Assembly: GCF_032268605.1 (NCBI RefSeq)
Contig: NZ_CP130318.1
Span: 4,439,501 to 4,503,500, forward strand
Source of the DNA: Paenibacillus aurantius
GTDB taxonomy: Bacteria > Bacillota > Bacilli > Paenibacillales > NBRC-103111
Reading direction: 5' to 3'
Length of the DNA: 64,000 nucleotides
The notes under the pieces are model-generated. The model did not search any database and was not told where the DNA came from. It worked only from the letters and a program-made list of their open reading frames with translations. Of this stretch, positions 17,542 through 28,840 are shown piece after piece. A program made the translations under genes and the position numbers. The number at the start of each line of letters is the position of its first letter. Position 1 is the stretch's first letter.

Positions 17542-18657
17542 TTAGCGCTTCTCGATCGGAACGTATTTCTGGGTGGCCGGGCCGGTGTATTCCGCACGCG
17601 GACGGATCAGGCGGTTGTTCTCGTACTGCTCGAGAATGTGAGCCGTCCAGCCGGAGGTCCGGGAAATCGCAAAGATCGGCGTGAACAGGTCGCGCGGAAT
17701 CTCGAGCGATGTGTAGACGGACGCCGAGTAGAAGTCGACATTCGGCTTCAGGCCCTTCTGTCCGGTCACGATGTCTTCGATTTTGATGGACATTTCGTAC
17801 CAGTTCAGGTTGCCCGTAATTTTGCCGAGCTCCTGGGACATCTTCTGAAGATGCTTGGCGCGGGGGTCGCCGTTCTTGTAAACGCGGTGACCGAAGCCCA
17901 TCAGCTTCTCTTTGTTGGCGAGCTTGTTCTGCACGTAGCTCTCCACGTTGTCGATCGTGCCGATCTCCTCGAGCATGGCCATAACCGCTTCGTTCGCACC
18001 GCCGTGCAGGGGCCCTTTCAGAGCACCGATCGCGGACGTTACGCCGGAGTAGATATCGGACAGGGTAGCCACGGTAACCCGGGCTGCGAAGGTGGAAGCG
18101 TTCAGCTCATGATCGGCGTGAAGCACGAGGGCCTTCTCCAGCGCTTCGATCGCAATCTTATTCGGCTGCTCCCCGGTCAGCATGTAGAGGAAATTCTCGG
18201 CGATGGACCCGGCGTCGGCTTTCGGAGCCACCGGCTCTTTGCCCTCGCGGATACGGGCGAAAGCGGCAACAATCGCGGGCAGCTGGGCCTGCAGCTTGAT
18301 CGCCTTGCGGACATTGCTCTCGCGGCTCATGTCGTTGGCTTCCTCGTCGTAGAGGGCCAGGCTCGAAACAGCCGTGCGAAGGGCAGCCATCGAATTGGTG
18401 TTCTTCGGATACAGCTTCAGCTGCTGAATAACGGCATCCGGGACGGAGGCGTTCGCATTCAGGTCCTTCTTCAGCTGCTCAAGCTCGGAAGCGTTAGGAA
18501 GCTTGCCGAACCACAGCAAATAGGCGACTTCTTCAAAAGAAGCGTTCTCCGCCAGGTCGTCGATGTCGTACCCGCGGTAAGTCAGCACGCCGTCCACAAT
18601 AGAGCTGACGGAGGAAGTGGTGGCGACGATGCCTTCCAAGCCTTTCGTTGCTGTCAT
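17542..18657 (-). CDS. citZ: Citrate synthase
   Basis: A 371-residue type II-like, short Gram-positive citrate synthase condensing oxaloacetate and acetyl-CoA. Catalytic histidines are in [12 protein letters not shown] and [25 protein letters not shown], with the catalytic Asp in [14 protein letters not shown] 18657 lies six bases after GGAGAG; an ATG six bases upstream (18663) is too close to the ribosome site. First gene of citZ-icd-mdh, with the promoter at 18721-18749. Confidence 0.95.
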   Translation of the reverse strand: MTATKGLEGIVATTSSVSSIVDGVLTYRGYDIDDLAENASFEEVAYLLWFGKLPNASELEQLKKDLNANASVPDAVIQQLKLYPKNTNSMAALRTAVSSLALYDEEANDMSRESNVRKAIKLQAQLPAIVAAFARIREGKEPVAPKADAGSIAENFLYMLTGEQPNKIAIEALEKALVLHADHELNASTFAARVTVATLSDIYSGVTSAIGALKGPLHGGANEAVMAMLEEIGTIDNVESYVQNKLANKEKLMGFGHRVYKNGDPRAKHLQKMSQELGKITGNLNWYEMSIKIEDIVTGQKGLKPNVDFYSASVYTSLEIPRDLFTPIFAISRTSGWTAHILEQYENNRLIRPRAEYTGPATQKYVPIEKR

Positions 18658-18720
18658 GTTCATCTCTCCTTTGTATAGAAATTGAGGCATAAATAACATT
18701 TATCACATGATCTAATCTTA

Positions 18721-18749
18721 ATAATAAAGTATTTTTACAAGGATGTGAA
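18721..18749 (-). promoter_or_regulatory. Sigma-A promoter of citZ-icd-mdh
   Basis: Reverse strand TTCACA, 17 bp, TATTAT. No clear CcpC or CcpA operator was identified next to it. Confidence 0.7.
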
Positions 18750-18860
18750 CCAAACCGGCATAAAACTTCATTATCGACACCATAAACGTTTTTTCTTGCC
18801 CCGGACTATTATACCTCAATTTTCTCCAGGATAAAAATTTCAAGAGCTCCGGCGTAAGTT

Positions 18861-18904
18861 TTGATCCGGCCGGAAATATTGGTAGAATATAAGAAAATTC
18901 TACC
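18861..18904 (+). promoter_or_regulatory. ppx promoter with inverted repeat over the -10
   Basis: TTGATC (18861-18866), 16 bp, TAGAAT (18883-18888). A perfect 8-bp inverted repeat, GGTAGAAT (18881-18888) and ATTCTACC (18897-18904) with an 8-bp spacer, covers the -10 and the likely start site. It is a candidate operator or 5' hairpin. Confidence 0.6.
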
Positions 18905-18922
18905 CGAAGGAGGCCTGGACCC

Positions 18923-20458
18923 ATGAAACCGAACAAGCGGATCGGCATTATCGACATCGGCTCCAACTCGGTGCGCCTCGGCATCTATGAGCAGACGGGA
19001 AGGCTGTCCCACCGGGTTATCGACGAAAGCAAGAAGGCGGCACGCTTAAGCGAGCGGATCGGAAGCGACGGCCGGCTGGGGGAGAAGGATATCCTCGCCC
19101 TGGCCGAAACGCTTGAGCAGTTCAAGCTGCTCTGCTCGGCTAACCGGACGGCCCAGATCCGGGCGGTGGCGACGGCCGCCATCCGCAACGCGGCGAATTC
19201 CGCCGAAATTGTCGCCAAGCTGATCCGGTTGACCGGTCTCGACATCGAGGTGCTGTCCGGAAAGGAAGAAGCCCGTCTCGGCTTCGTCGGGATGATCAAC
19301 TCGCTTTCCGTCGAGGACGGCTTTCTGGTTGACATCGGGGGCGGCAGCACGGAGGTGACCCTGTTCCGGAACCGGAAGATCGTGAACAGCGTCTCCTTCC
19401 CCTTCGGCTCGGTCAATACGGCCAAGCGGTTCAGCCGCGGCGGCCTCCTGGAGCCGTCCGACCTCGCCTTGATCCGCCGGATGGTCGAGGAGGCGGTGCG
19501 CCGGGAGCCCTGGATCCGCAGCCAGCCGGGTCTGCCCCTCATCGGGCTCGGCGGCACGATCCGGACCCTCGGCAAGCTGGTTCAGCGGCAGACGAAGTAC
19601 TCCCTGCCCATGACGCATAACTTCGATATCGCTCCCCCGCGCGTCGAATCCGTGCTGGACAGGCTCACCGCCCTCTCCCTGGAGAAACGCAACAAGCTGG
19701 ACGGGGTGTCGAAGGACCGCGCCGACATCATCGTACCCGGTCTGGTTATCCTGCAGACCCTGTTCCGGCAGATGCGGGCGGCGCATTACAAGATCAGCGG
19801 CGCCGGGCTTAGAGACGGGCTGCTCTTCGAGGCGGCTTTCCCCGGCCAGCCCGTCATCTCCGACGTGGCCGAATACAGTGTCCGCCATATGCTGAGCTTG
19901 TACCCGTCCGTTCCCCTGGCCCACGTGGAGCAGGTCAACCGCCTCGCCCTGAAGCTGTTTGACGATCTGGCCCCGGTCCACGGCCTTGGGGAATCCGAGC
20001 GGCGCTGCCTGCATACCGCTTCCCTGCTCTACCGAATAGGGGTGGCCGTCAACTTCTACTCCTATTCGAAGCATACCTTCTACCTGATGGCCCATTCGCG
20101 TATGGACGGCTTGACCCACCGGGAGATTCTGCTGTGCGGGCTTATCGCCTCGTACAAAACAAAGAACCGGACCCGGCACGCCTATCTCGCCCACAAGGAC
20201 ATACTGAGCGAGCCCGACTGCTCCCTTGCGGTTACCCTGGGTACCCTGCTCCGGCTTGCCGCCGCTCTCGACCGCAGCGAAACCCAGCCGGTAGCGGAGC
20301 TGACCGCCACGGCCGGACGCAAAACGCTGGATCTCCATCTCCAATGCAGCCGCCTGCCGCAGCTGGAAACGGCGGAGGTCGAAACGGTCGAGAAGGAATT
20401 CAAGAAGGTGTGGGGACTGACTCCCCGCTGCCGGGCGGTCGTTTTTTCCACGATCTGA
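18923..20458 (+). CDS. ppx: Exopolyphosphatase, Ppx/GppA family
   Basis: A 511-residue ASKHA-fold phosphatase that removes terminal phosphates from polyphosphate (related enzymes use pppGpp). Motifs: IIDIGSNSVRLGIYE, the catalytic-type EARLGFVG segment, DIGGGSTEVTLF and IGLGGTIRTLGKL. The C-terminal third (about residues 320-500) has an HD-like helical domain. AGGAGG precedes ATG 18923. Its 3' end overlaps the oppositely oriented ppk by 59 bases, so the two opposing enzymes form complementary transcript tails. Confidence 0.92.
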   Translation: MKPNKRIGIIDIGSNSVRLGIYEQTGRLSHRVIDESKKAARLSERIGSDGRLGEKDILALAETLEQFKLLCSANRTAQIRAVATAAIRNAANSAEIVAKLIRLTGLDIEVLSGKEEARLGFVGMINSLSVEDGFLVDIGGGSTEVTLFRNRKIVNSVSFPFGSVNTAKRFSRGGLLEPSDLALIRRMVEEAVRREPWIRSQPGLPLIGLGGTIRTLGKLVQRQTKYSLPMTHNFDIAPPRVESVLDRLTALSLEKRNKLDGVSKDRADIIVPGLVILQTLFRQMRAAHYKISGAGLRDGLLFEAAFPGQPVISDVAEYSVRHMLSLYPSVPLAHVEQVNRLALKLFDDLAPVHGLGESERRCLHTASLLYRIGVAVNFYSYSKHTFYLMAHSRMDGLTHREILLCGLIASYKTKNRTRHAYLAHKDILSEPDCSLAVTLGTLLRLAAALDRSETQPVAELTATAGRKTLDLHLQCSRLPQLETAEVETVEKEFKKVWGLTPRCRAVVFSTI

Positions 20459-22508
20459 TCTTAGCGGCTTCGAACTGGCTCCGGAACGGCTTGTCTTCCC
20501 CCTCCGGGCGGGAATACAAGCCGTTCTGCTGCAGATGGCGGGCTTTGACGTTATCCTCCAGGCTCATATGGAGGATGCGGATAAGATCCTGCTTAAGCCC
20601 CTCGTCCCGGACGGGACACATAAGCTCAATCCGCCTTGTCAGGTTCCGGGTCATCCAATCCGCGCTGGAAATCCTCACATCCGGCTCCCCGCCGTTCTCG
20701 AAATATACCACGCGTGAATGCTCCAGGAAGCGGTCCACAATGCTCCGGACCGTGATGGTTTCGCTTAATCCCTCCACTCCCGGACGCAGGCAGCAAACCC
20801 CTCTGACTATCAAATCGATTGGAACCCCCGCTTGGGAAGCCTCGTATAGGGCGTCGACCATTTCCTGGTTGGACAGCGAGTTCATTTTGGCGATGATGCG
20901 GGCCGGACGGCCGGCGGCGGCATGCTCCGCTTCCCGGCGGATCAGCTGCTGCAGCACCGGAAGCAGGTCCGTTGGCGCGACCGCAAAGGTATGCAGGTCG
21001 GAAGGAGCGGAGAAGCCCGTAATCTCATTGAACAGCGAGGAGGCGTCTTCCCCGATCAAGGGATCGGAGGTGAACAGGCCCAGGTCCGTATAAAGCCGGG
21101 CGGAATTCTCGTTATAGTTCCCGGTGCCCACATGAACATACCGGCGGAGGGTATCCTGCTCCTGGCGGACGACCAGGGTAATTTTGGCATGTGTCTTCAG
21201 TCCCACGAGGCCGTACACGACATGACAGCCCGCCTTCTCCAGCTGCCTGGCCCACGCGATGTTCCGCTCCTCGTCGAACCGGGCCTTCAGTTCCACGACA
21301 ACGGTGACCTGCTTGCCGGATTCCGCCGCTTTGGACAAGGCCTGGATAAGCACCGAATGGCCGCTTACCCGGTACAGGGTGATTTTGACCGCAAGAACGT
21401 ACGGATCCTCCGCCGCCTCCATCAGGAAATCATTGACCGCATCGAACGATTCATAAGGATGGTAGAGAAGGACATCCCGCTGCCCGAGCACCTCGAACAG
21501 GCTTTCGCTTTCTTCCAGCTCTTCCGGGTAGACCGGAATAAGCTCCGGGTACCTCAGCTGGGGAAAGCCCTCGACAAGAGACGGAAGCTTCATAAGAAAG
21601 CTGAGATCGATCGGGCCGTCGATGACAAACACATTGTCTTCAATTTCGAATTCTTCCTTCAGCATTTCAAGCGCGTAGGCATGAATGCCCTTGTGCACCT
21701 CCAGCCGGACCGGCACTCCCCAGCGCCTTCGCCGCAGCTCCTTCTCGATTTCCTCGAGAAGGTCCTCCGCCCCTTCTTCGTTCAAGGTCAGGTCCGCGTT
21801 GCGGGTCAGCCGGAAAGGATCGACGGCAAGCGGGACATACCCGGCGAACAGGCTGCGGATGTGCTGCTTGATCAGATCGTCCAGCAGGACGAATTCCTGC
21901 TTCTTGCTGTTTCCGCGTGCCGGCACCCGGACAAGCCGGGACAGATTCGAAGGAACCCGGACAATAGCAAAATAAGGCTCCTCCTCCGGATCGTCCCCTT
22001 CCTTAAGAAGGACAACCGCCAGATAGAGCGAGAGGCTGTTGACGAGCGGAAAGGGCCGGCTCTGATCCACTCCCATGGGGGTAAGCACGGGAAAGACATT
22101 GTCGGTGTAATACTGGTCCATCGCTTTTTTCTGGCTGGCGGTCAAATCGTCGTAACGGCTTATGTATATTCCTTCGCGCCCCAAGAAGCGAACCGCTTCC
22201 CGGTAAGCCTTGTATTGATCGTTTACCATACGGGAGGTCCGCTTCATGATTCGCTTTAACAGACCGGACGGCGTGTAGCCGGTAAAATCCTTACGCGTGT
22301 ACCCCGCTTTCTGCTGATCCTGCAGCCCAGCCACCCGGACGCTCATGAACTCGTCCAGATTGGTCGAGACGATGGCAAGAAACTTGGCCCTTTCCAGCAG
22401 GGGAGTAGCCGGATCCTGCGCCTCCTCCAGCACTCTTTTGTTAAATTCCACCCAGCTTAAATCGCGGTTCAAATAGCGGGACACTTCTCCTCGTTCCGTT
22501 CGGGTCAT
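20400..22508 (-). CDS. ppk: Polyphosphate kinase 1
   Basis: A 702-residue PPK1, which makes polyphosphate from ATP reversibly. The N-terminal domain opens with NRDLSWVEFNKRVLEEA; the head domain and two phospholipase-D-like C-terminal domains follow, with the phosphorylated histidine in GLKTHAKITLVVR, and RYVHVGTGNYNENSARLYTD and the second-domain RGVCCLRPG. Length is standard. Three strong and one weak PhoP box lie upstream at 22596-22634, so induction by phosphate limitation is expected. The stop codon lies inside ppx on the other strand. Confidence 0.95.
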   Translation of the reverse strand: MTRTERGEVSRYLNRDLSWVEFNKRVLEEAQDPATPLLERAKFLAIVSTNLDEFMSVRVAGLQDQQKAGYTRKDFTGYTPSGLLKRIMKRTSRMVNDQYKAYREAVRFLGREGIYISRYDDLTASQKKAMDQYYTDNVFPVLTPMGVDQSRPFPLVNSLSLYLAVVLLKEGDDPEEEPYFAIVRVPSNLSRLVRVPARGNSKKQEFVLLDDLIKQHIRSLFAGYVPLAVDPFRLTRNADLTLNEEGAEDLLEEIEKELRRRRWGVPVRLEVHKGIHAYALEMLKEEFEIEDNVFVIDGPIDLSFLMKLPSLVEGFPQLRYPELIPVYPEELEESESLFEVLGQRDVLLYHPYESFDAVNDFLMEAAEDPYVLAVKITLYRVSGHSVLIQALSKAAESGKQVTVVVELKARFDEERNIAWARQLEKAGCHVVYGLVGLKTHAKITLVVRQEQDTLRRYVHVGTGNYNENSARLYTDLGLFTSDPLIGEDASSLFNEITGFSAPSDLHTFAVAPTDLLPVLQQLIRREAEHAAAGRPARIIAKMNSLSNQEMVDALYEASQAGVPIDLIVRGVCCLRPGVEGLSETITVRSIVDRFLEHSRVVYFENGGEPDVRISSADWMTRNLTRRIELMCPVRDEGLKQDLIRILHMSLEDNVKARHLQQNGLYSRPEGEDKPFRSQFEAAKIRSWKKRPPGSGESVPTPS

Positions 22509-22580
22509 AGGGCCTCCAGTATTTAACGACTTCCTTGTCGAATTCCGTATGGTTCAGGGGAGATCTGTCGATATTCTTCT

Positions 22581-22634
22581 ATTATCAAGCCAAGTTGTCA
22601 GCCCTATGTTAAGAAAACGTTAAGCGGATGTTAA
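22581..22634 (-). promoter_or_regulatory. PhoP-box promoter of ppk
   Basis: Reverse strand: TTAACA (22634-22629), TTAACG (22623-22618), TTAACA (22612-22607) and degenerate CTGACA (22601-22596), on an exact 11-bp period. A 9-bp gap leads to the -10 GATAAT (22586-22581). The geometry is identical to the phoP promoter in this window. Confidence 0.85.
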
Positions 22635-22702
22635 CTCTTCCGGCTATTACCCGCTAGATGGCGTTCGTGATACAATAAAGACAGTCGGCAAGCAAGGAAA
22701 GG

Positions 22703-23833
22703 GTGGTCACTCTGGATTCCCTCTTACAAAAACAAGTCCTGAGAGGACTTAAGATTGTGCTTATTCTGACGGCCGGTGTGCTGTTCCTCTACTACGCCGT
22801 TCCGTTAATTTATCCTTTTCTGATCGGATTTGCCCTGGCCTATCTGCTCAATCCTGCCGTAACCTACTTCCAGCGCAAAACCCATATGCCCCGATGGGCC
22901 GCGGTCCTTGTCGTGCTTGTCATTTTTCTCGGCGCGGCAACGGGATTCCTGACCCTGCTCGTCACGAACATCGTCGTGGAAATCAGCTCCCTCACCGAAT
23001 CCCTTCAGCGCAGCATGAACACCTGGATCAGCGAGCTTAATCTCTTCCTTAATTCCGAATACATACAGGGAATCGTCAGCCAGCTAAACCGGTTCTACGA
23101 GGAAAATCCTCAATATCAGAATACCATTAATTCAAACCTGACCTCAACGGCGAAGAGCCTCGCGGATACCGGCTCCAGCTTCATCACGGGAATTCTGAAC
23201 GGCATTGTGTCCGTTATTTCGGCTCTTCCAAGCGCGGCTACCATTACGGTTATCGTCCTGCTCGCGGCCTTCTTCATCAGCAAGGACTGGTACAAGGTAA
23301 CCACCCGGTTGGCCTCCTGGTTCCCCGAGCGTACCCGCAAGGCGACAAGCGCTATTTGGTCCGACCTTCAGACCGCCCTCTTCGGCTATATACGCGCTCA
23401 GCTCATCTTGATTACCGTGACGACCATTGTCGTGATTATCGGCCTTCTCATCCTAAGGGTAAAATATGCCTTCGCCATCGGGCTTCTGACCGGATTCTTC
23501 GATCTTCTCCCTTACTTAGGCCCGGGAGCGGTGCTCGTGCCCTGGATCCTGTTCATCTTTCTGCAGGGAAACCTCTACCTGGGGGTCGGCCTCAGCATTC
23601 TGTACGGTATCATTCTCATCAACCGCCAAATCATCGAGCCGAAGGTGCTGGCCTCCAGCATCGGCCTGGATCCCCTCGTCACCTTAATCGCCATGTTCGT
23701 TGGCCTCAAGCTCTTCGGCGTATTTGGCCTTATCATCGGTCCGGTCACCCTGGTCATCCTCTCCGCTTTTCACCGGGCCAACGTGTTTCGGGATATCTAC
23801 CGGTATATCCTTCACGGATCCCCCTCCGAATAA
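22703..23833 (+). CDS. ytvI: AI-2E/YtvI-family membrane protein
   Basis: A 376-residue polytopic membrane protein with about eight helices and the family signature block DLLPYLGPGAVLVPWILF near residues 275-292, followed by INRQIIEPKVLASSIGLDPL. B. subtilis YtvI is annotated as a sporulation-associated member; transport of AI-2 itself is not shown for this branch. The start is uncertain: GTG 22703 sits almost inside the purine-rich AAGGAAAGG, and a CTG five codons later would be better spaced. Related to the partial gene at 63366. Confidence 0.87.
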   Translation: MVTLDSLLQKQVLRGLKIVLILTAGVLFLYYAVPLIYPFLIGFALAYLLNPAVTYFQRKTHMPRWAAVLVVLVIFLGAATGFLTLLVTNIVVEISSLTESLQRSMNTWISELNLFLNSEYIQGIVSQLNRFYEENPQYQNTINSNLTSTAKSLADTGSSFITGILNGIVSVISALPSAATITVIVLLAAFFISKDWYKVTTRLASWFPERTRKATSAIWSDLQTALFGYIRAQLILITVTTIVVIIGLLILRVKYAFAIGLLTGFFDLLPYLGPGAVLVPWILFIFLQGNLYLGVGLSILYGIILINRQIIEPKVLASSIGLDPLVTLIAMFVGLKLFGVFGLIIGPVTLVILSAFHRANVFRDIYRYILHGSPSE

Positions 23834-23844
23834 TACCCCACCGA

Positions 23845-23889
23845 AAACAGCCGGACTCCCTGCTTCCTGCAGAAAGATTCCGGCTGTTT
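23845..23889 (+). terminator. Intrinsic terminator after ytvI
   Basis: AAACAGCCGGA pairs with TCCGGCTGTTT across a 23-nt loop; T-rich tail. Confidence 0.75.
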
Positions 23890-23935
23890 GTTTGTGGGAC
23901 AAGAGGATGATCCGTTAGCAGCGGCTTTCAAAGCA

Positions 23936-24505
23936 TCAGGAAACGGTTAGCTTCTCCTGCTGCTCCTTCCCTTCCCTTTGGGTCTCCCTTCCCCTCCCGC
24001 TCTGAAGTTCCTCCAAACGGTTCATGCGCTCCAGGATCTGCTTCAGATGGCTCTGTATTTCCATATTCTCTTGCTCCGCCTTGAAATTGATCGCGATGTC
24101 GAGCATCTGCTCCTGCTTGTTTTTGACCGCCTGCCGGTTCTGGCTCATGAGAATGAAGGGGGCGGTGAAGACCGACATGCAGGACATGCAAAAGCTCAAG
24201 ATAAACAGCGTGTTCCACGAGGCAAAAAAGTTGAGCACCACCCAGCTGGCGATGATAAAAGCCAGGATCGCGATAAAGCCCCAGCTGCCGCCGAAGCGGG
24301 CGACCTTGTCAGCCAGCCTGTCTAAGCTGGTCACTTTCTTCTCCTGCTGCTCGTGAAGATAGGCCTTGATCCGTCCTTGGTATTCCCTCACCATTTCGGC
24401 CACCCGGTACACATCGTCCTTCTCGAGCTTCTGGTTCGGGTATTTTTCCAATTCACGAAGGAGCATTTCTTCACAATTTTCCAGCGTCATCTGTTCCGTT
24501 TTCAC
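23936..24505 (-). CDS. DUF1003 membrane protein
   Basis: 189 residues of the COG4420/DUF1003 type: an N-terminal soluble region, two membrane helices in ADKVARFGGSWGFIAILAFI and the following W-N-rich hairpin (about residues 82-130), then a long charged coiled-coil tail (NRQAVKNKQEQMLDIAINF). The usual family core is intact. The start is GTG 24505 with AGGAGG nine bases upstream, rather than ATG 24559. Function of the family is unknown. Confidence 0.85.
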   Translation of the reverse strand: MKTEQMTLENCEEMLLRELEKYPNQKLEKDDVYRVAEMVREYQGRIKAYLHEQQEKKVTSLDRLADKVARFGGSWGFIAILAFIIASWVVLNFFASWNTLFILSFCMSCMSVFTAPFILMSQNRQAVKNKQEQMLDIAINFKAEQENMEIQSHLKQILERMNRLEELQSGRGRETQREGKEQQEKLTVS

Positions 24506-24615
24506 TAAGGAGAACCTCCTGCCTCTTCGTGGTGTCTCCTTTCCCTTACCCGTCTCCAAAGCGGCTTAAGCTGGAAATCCCGACCAGACCGAGGCAGGAG
24601 GGGCCGAATTCGCCG

Positions 24616-26115
24616 TTATACCCTGGATTCCCGCCCGCTCACCGGCTCGCTCCGCTCCAGATCGTTCAGCAGCTCGGTCATAAGGCGCAGATGAACGGCT
24701 TCGTAATTCGGGTCTCCGAACCGGTTAATCTTCTCCTCCGGGTCGTTCTTAAGGTCATAGAGTTCCCCGAACGATTCCCCCAAGTAAACGGCCAGCTTCC
24801 ATTCGGGGGTTACCCAGGCTTTGTAGCGGATCCGGTCCGGCTCCTCCTTGTACTCGATGCGCACACCCGGCCGCCTAAGTTTCCTTTCTTCTTCCAGAAG
24901 AGGCTTAAGGCTGATCCCGTCCCGTCGCAGGGTGTCGGGAATCCCGGCATAATCGAGCACCGTGGGCAGAAGGTCGACCAGCGACACGCAATCTTCCACC
25001 GTTCGTCCCCGGAAGGAATTCGGATACCGGATAAGGAGAGGCACACGGGTAACCCCTTCATACACAAGGGGGCCCTTCTGGCCGATGCCGTGGTCACCGA
25101 GCATTTCCCCGTGATCCGACGTAAAAATAACGATCGTGTCCTCCGCCAGCTTGAGACGGTCCAAGGCGTCGAGAAGGATGCCAAGCTGCTTGTCGATTAA
25201 CTGAACGAGAGTATAGTAGTAGGCCCGGGTTCCCTTGCCTTTCTCCCGGTCGCGGAAATAATCGGCCCAAGGGGTATTCTGGTTGCCCGCCATCCCGAAT
25301 CTCCCCCGGAAACGGCTGTCGTTGATGGTCCCCTTGCGGAAATGGGGGATATGCTCCGGCAGACGGGGATCTTCTTCCGCATCGGGTTCGGGGATAGCCG
25401 GGTAAGGAATGGCCTCGGGATCCACCCGGTCCTTGAAATCCATAGGGACCATGTGGGGATGGTGGGGATCGGGAAAGCCCAGGTTCAAATAAAAGGGCTC
25501 CGAGTGGTCATGATTCTCGAGATATTGAACCGCCCGCTCGGCAATCCACGTCCCGCTGTGAAGCGAAACGGGCAGCTCGTAATCCGACGTGCCGTTGTCG
25601 TCCTTATCGAATCTTTTGCGGGCTTGGAACGCCGCCGGGTCGTAACCCTTGCTTCGCATCCAATAGGCATAATGACCCGTAATGCCTCCCGGCCCGGCAT
25701 GCCCTATGCTGACCTCGGCCGCGTCGAACCCGACAAAATCCCGCAGCGGGGCGCCGTCTTCTCCAATCGGGGCCGTTTCCGGATTCACCGTTCCCCAAGG
25801 GTACCAATGGGCTTTGCCGACATGGTAAGTCCGGTACCCCGCTCTCCTCAGCTCATGGCTGAGAAACCGGGAAGGGTCCAGGGCCGCGGTGCCGATGTTG
25901 TACGCCCCGTGGCGGGACAAATGCAGGCCGGTCATGATGGAAGCCCTTGAGGGAGAGCAGACGGTATTGGGGCAATAGGCCCTCCGGAAAAAAGCTCCCT
26001 CCCTTCCCAGCCGGTCCATGTTGGGCGTCTTCACGAATGAGCTGCCGCTCATTCCTACACTGTCATAACGCTGCTGGTCCGTCGTGATCAGAATGACATT
26101 AGGTTTTTCAGCCAA
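24616..26115 (-). CDS. Type I sulfatase-family hydrolase
   Basis: A 499-residue alkaline-phosphatase-superfamily protein. The N-terminal metal site is in ILITTDQQRYDS, and the formylglycine motif Cys53-Ser-Pro-Ser-Arg57 follows the CxPxR rule. The C-terminal metal site is IVIFTSDHGEMLGDHG. Without a signal peptide it should be cytoplasmic. Activity requires conversion of Cys53 to formylglycine; no maturase gene is in the window. The substrate is unknown; choline-sulfatase-like and heparan-sulfatase-like proteins share this layout. TTG 26115 follows GGAGGAGG by six bases. Confidence 0.9.
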   Translation of the reverse strand: MAEKPNVILITTDQQRYDSVGMSGSSFVKTPNMDRLGREGAFFRRAYCPNTVCSPSRASIMTGLHLSRHGAYNIGTAALDPSRFLSHELRRAGYRTYHVGKAHWYPWGTVNPETAPIGEDGAPLRDFVGFDAAEVSIGHAGPGGITGHYAYWMRSKGYDPAAFQARKRFDKDDNGTSDYELPVSLHSGTWIAERAVQYLENHDHSEPFYLNLGFPDPHHPHMVPMDFKDRVDPEAIPYPAIPEPDAEEDPRLPEHIPHFRKGTINDSRFRGRFGMAGNQNTPWADYFRDREKGKGTRAYYYTLVQLIDKQLGILLDALDRLKLAEDTIVIFTSDHGEMLGDHGIGQKGPLVYEGVTRVPLLIRYPNSFRGRTVEDCVSLVDLLPTVLDYAGIPDTLRRDGISLKPLLEEERKLRRPGVRIEYKEEPDRIRYKAWVTPEWKLAVYLGESFGELYDLKNDPEEKINRFGDPNYEAVHLRLMTELLNDLERSEPVSGRESRV

Positions 26116-26288
26116 TGGAAACCTCCTCCTTTCGCTGCTGTCCGTTCCGCGTTGTCTTGCCCAATCCCATTATAGCAGGGCGGCGGAATGCCGCCAGCAG
26201 CCGGGCTGGTCCTTTGGGCGCATTTTTGCCGGAAGGGATTGTCATCCCGGGGCCGGTTGGGTATGCTGGGTTGGTAACCGAATACAAA

Positions 26289-26371
26289 CGGGAGCTCGGG
26301 CTAGCCGGGCTGAGAGGATGGCCGTTACGCCGTCGACCGTGAGACCTGATCTGGGTAATGCCAGCGGAGGA
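26289..26371 (+). ncRNA. TPP riboswitch (THI element)
   Basis: Conserved TPP blocks in order: CGGGAGCTCGGG, GCTGAGAGGATGG, GACCGTGAGACCTGATCTGG and GTAATGCCAGCGGAGGAA. It controls thiC. A terminator follows at 26394-26423, which suggests repression by premature termination when TPP is bound. Confidence 0.96.
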
Positions 26372-26393
26372 ATAAGTAAGCCTTTGTGCATAC

Positions 26394-26423
26394 AAAGACC
26401 GCTTCTTTGCCGTGGCGGTCTTT
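26394..26423 (+). terminator. Riboswitch expression-platform terminator before thiC
   Basis: AAAGACCGC / GCGGTCTTT stem with a 12-nt loop and a T run. Confidence 0.88.
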
Positions 26424-26451
26424 TTGCTATGCAGAGAGATTCTCCGCTTGA

Positions 26452-28293
<1,842 letters not shown>

Positions 28294-28359
28294 CAGGTGA
28301 GCTCATTCATAGACGCAGAGGACTTTCCCTTAAAGAGGACGCCCCTGCTGGGCGTACAA

Positions 28360-28392
28360 AAAAGCCGTACGGTTGGAAACCGTACGGCTTTT
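28360..28392. terminator. Bidirectional terminator between thiC and fxsA
   Basis: AAAAGCCGTACGGTT / AACCGTACGGCTTTT, 15-bp perfect stem with a 3-nt loop. Confidence 0.9.
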
Positions 28393-28441
28393 GGGACTCA
28401 TCCCATTGGGAAATGCTCAGCCTTAAGCGGAGGGCCGCTCC

Positions 28442-28837
28442 TTACCAGCGCCGGAAGAACCGGATGCTGCCTTTGGCCAGCTGCTTCTGCAGGAGGTACA
28501 GGATGCCTGCCTTGCAGGCGGAACGGGTCACAGGAAGGAGCAGCACGAGACCGGCGATATCGGTGAGGAACCCGGGCAGAAGCAGCAGAAGGCCTCCTGC
28601 GAAAATACAGATGGCATCCAGAATCGAAGCCGTGGGAACCTGTCCCCTTGCCATCTGGTCGTTCGCGTACCGCCACACCCTCTGGGCTTCCCGCTTGGCG
28701 AGGTACGCTCCCAGAAAGCCGGTCAGCAGGACGAGAAGAAAGGTGGGCCACCCTCCGATCAGCCGTCCGATGGAGATCAATCCCCAGATTTCCAATGCCG
28801 GGACAAGAATGAATAAAGCCACCAGCCAACGGAACAT
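28442..28837 (-). CDS. fxsA: FxsA-family membrane protein
   Basis: 131 residues with helices at about 5-25, 28-45 and a long hydrophobic stretch at 75-105. The family pattern is clear: LEIWGLISIGRLIGGWPTF, TGFLGAYLAKREAQRVW and GGLLLLLPGFLTDIAGLVLLL. FxsA overexpression relieves phage T7 exclusion in E. coli; the normal role is unknown. B. subtilis YtwI is the counterpart next to ytvI. The start lies three bases after the thioesterase gene ends, so the two are co-transcribed. Confidence 0.9.
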   Translation of the reverse strand: MFRWLVALFILVPALEIWGLISIGRLIGGWPTFLLVLLTGFLGAYLAKREAQRVWRYANDQMARGQVPTASILDAICIFAGGLLLLLPGFLTDIAGLVLLLPVTRSACKAGILYLLQKQLAKGSIRFFRRW

Positions 28838-28840
28838 GGG

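Noticed and set aside
19046-20344. 432-residue reverse frame inside ppx
   Set aside because: Antisense shadow of ppx in a GC-rich gene; no family resemblance.
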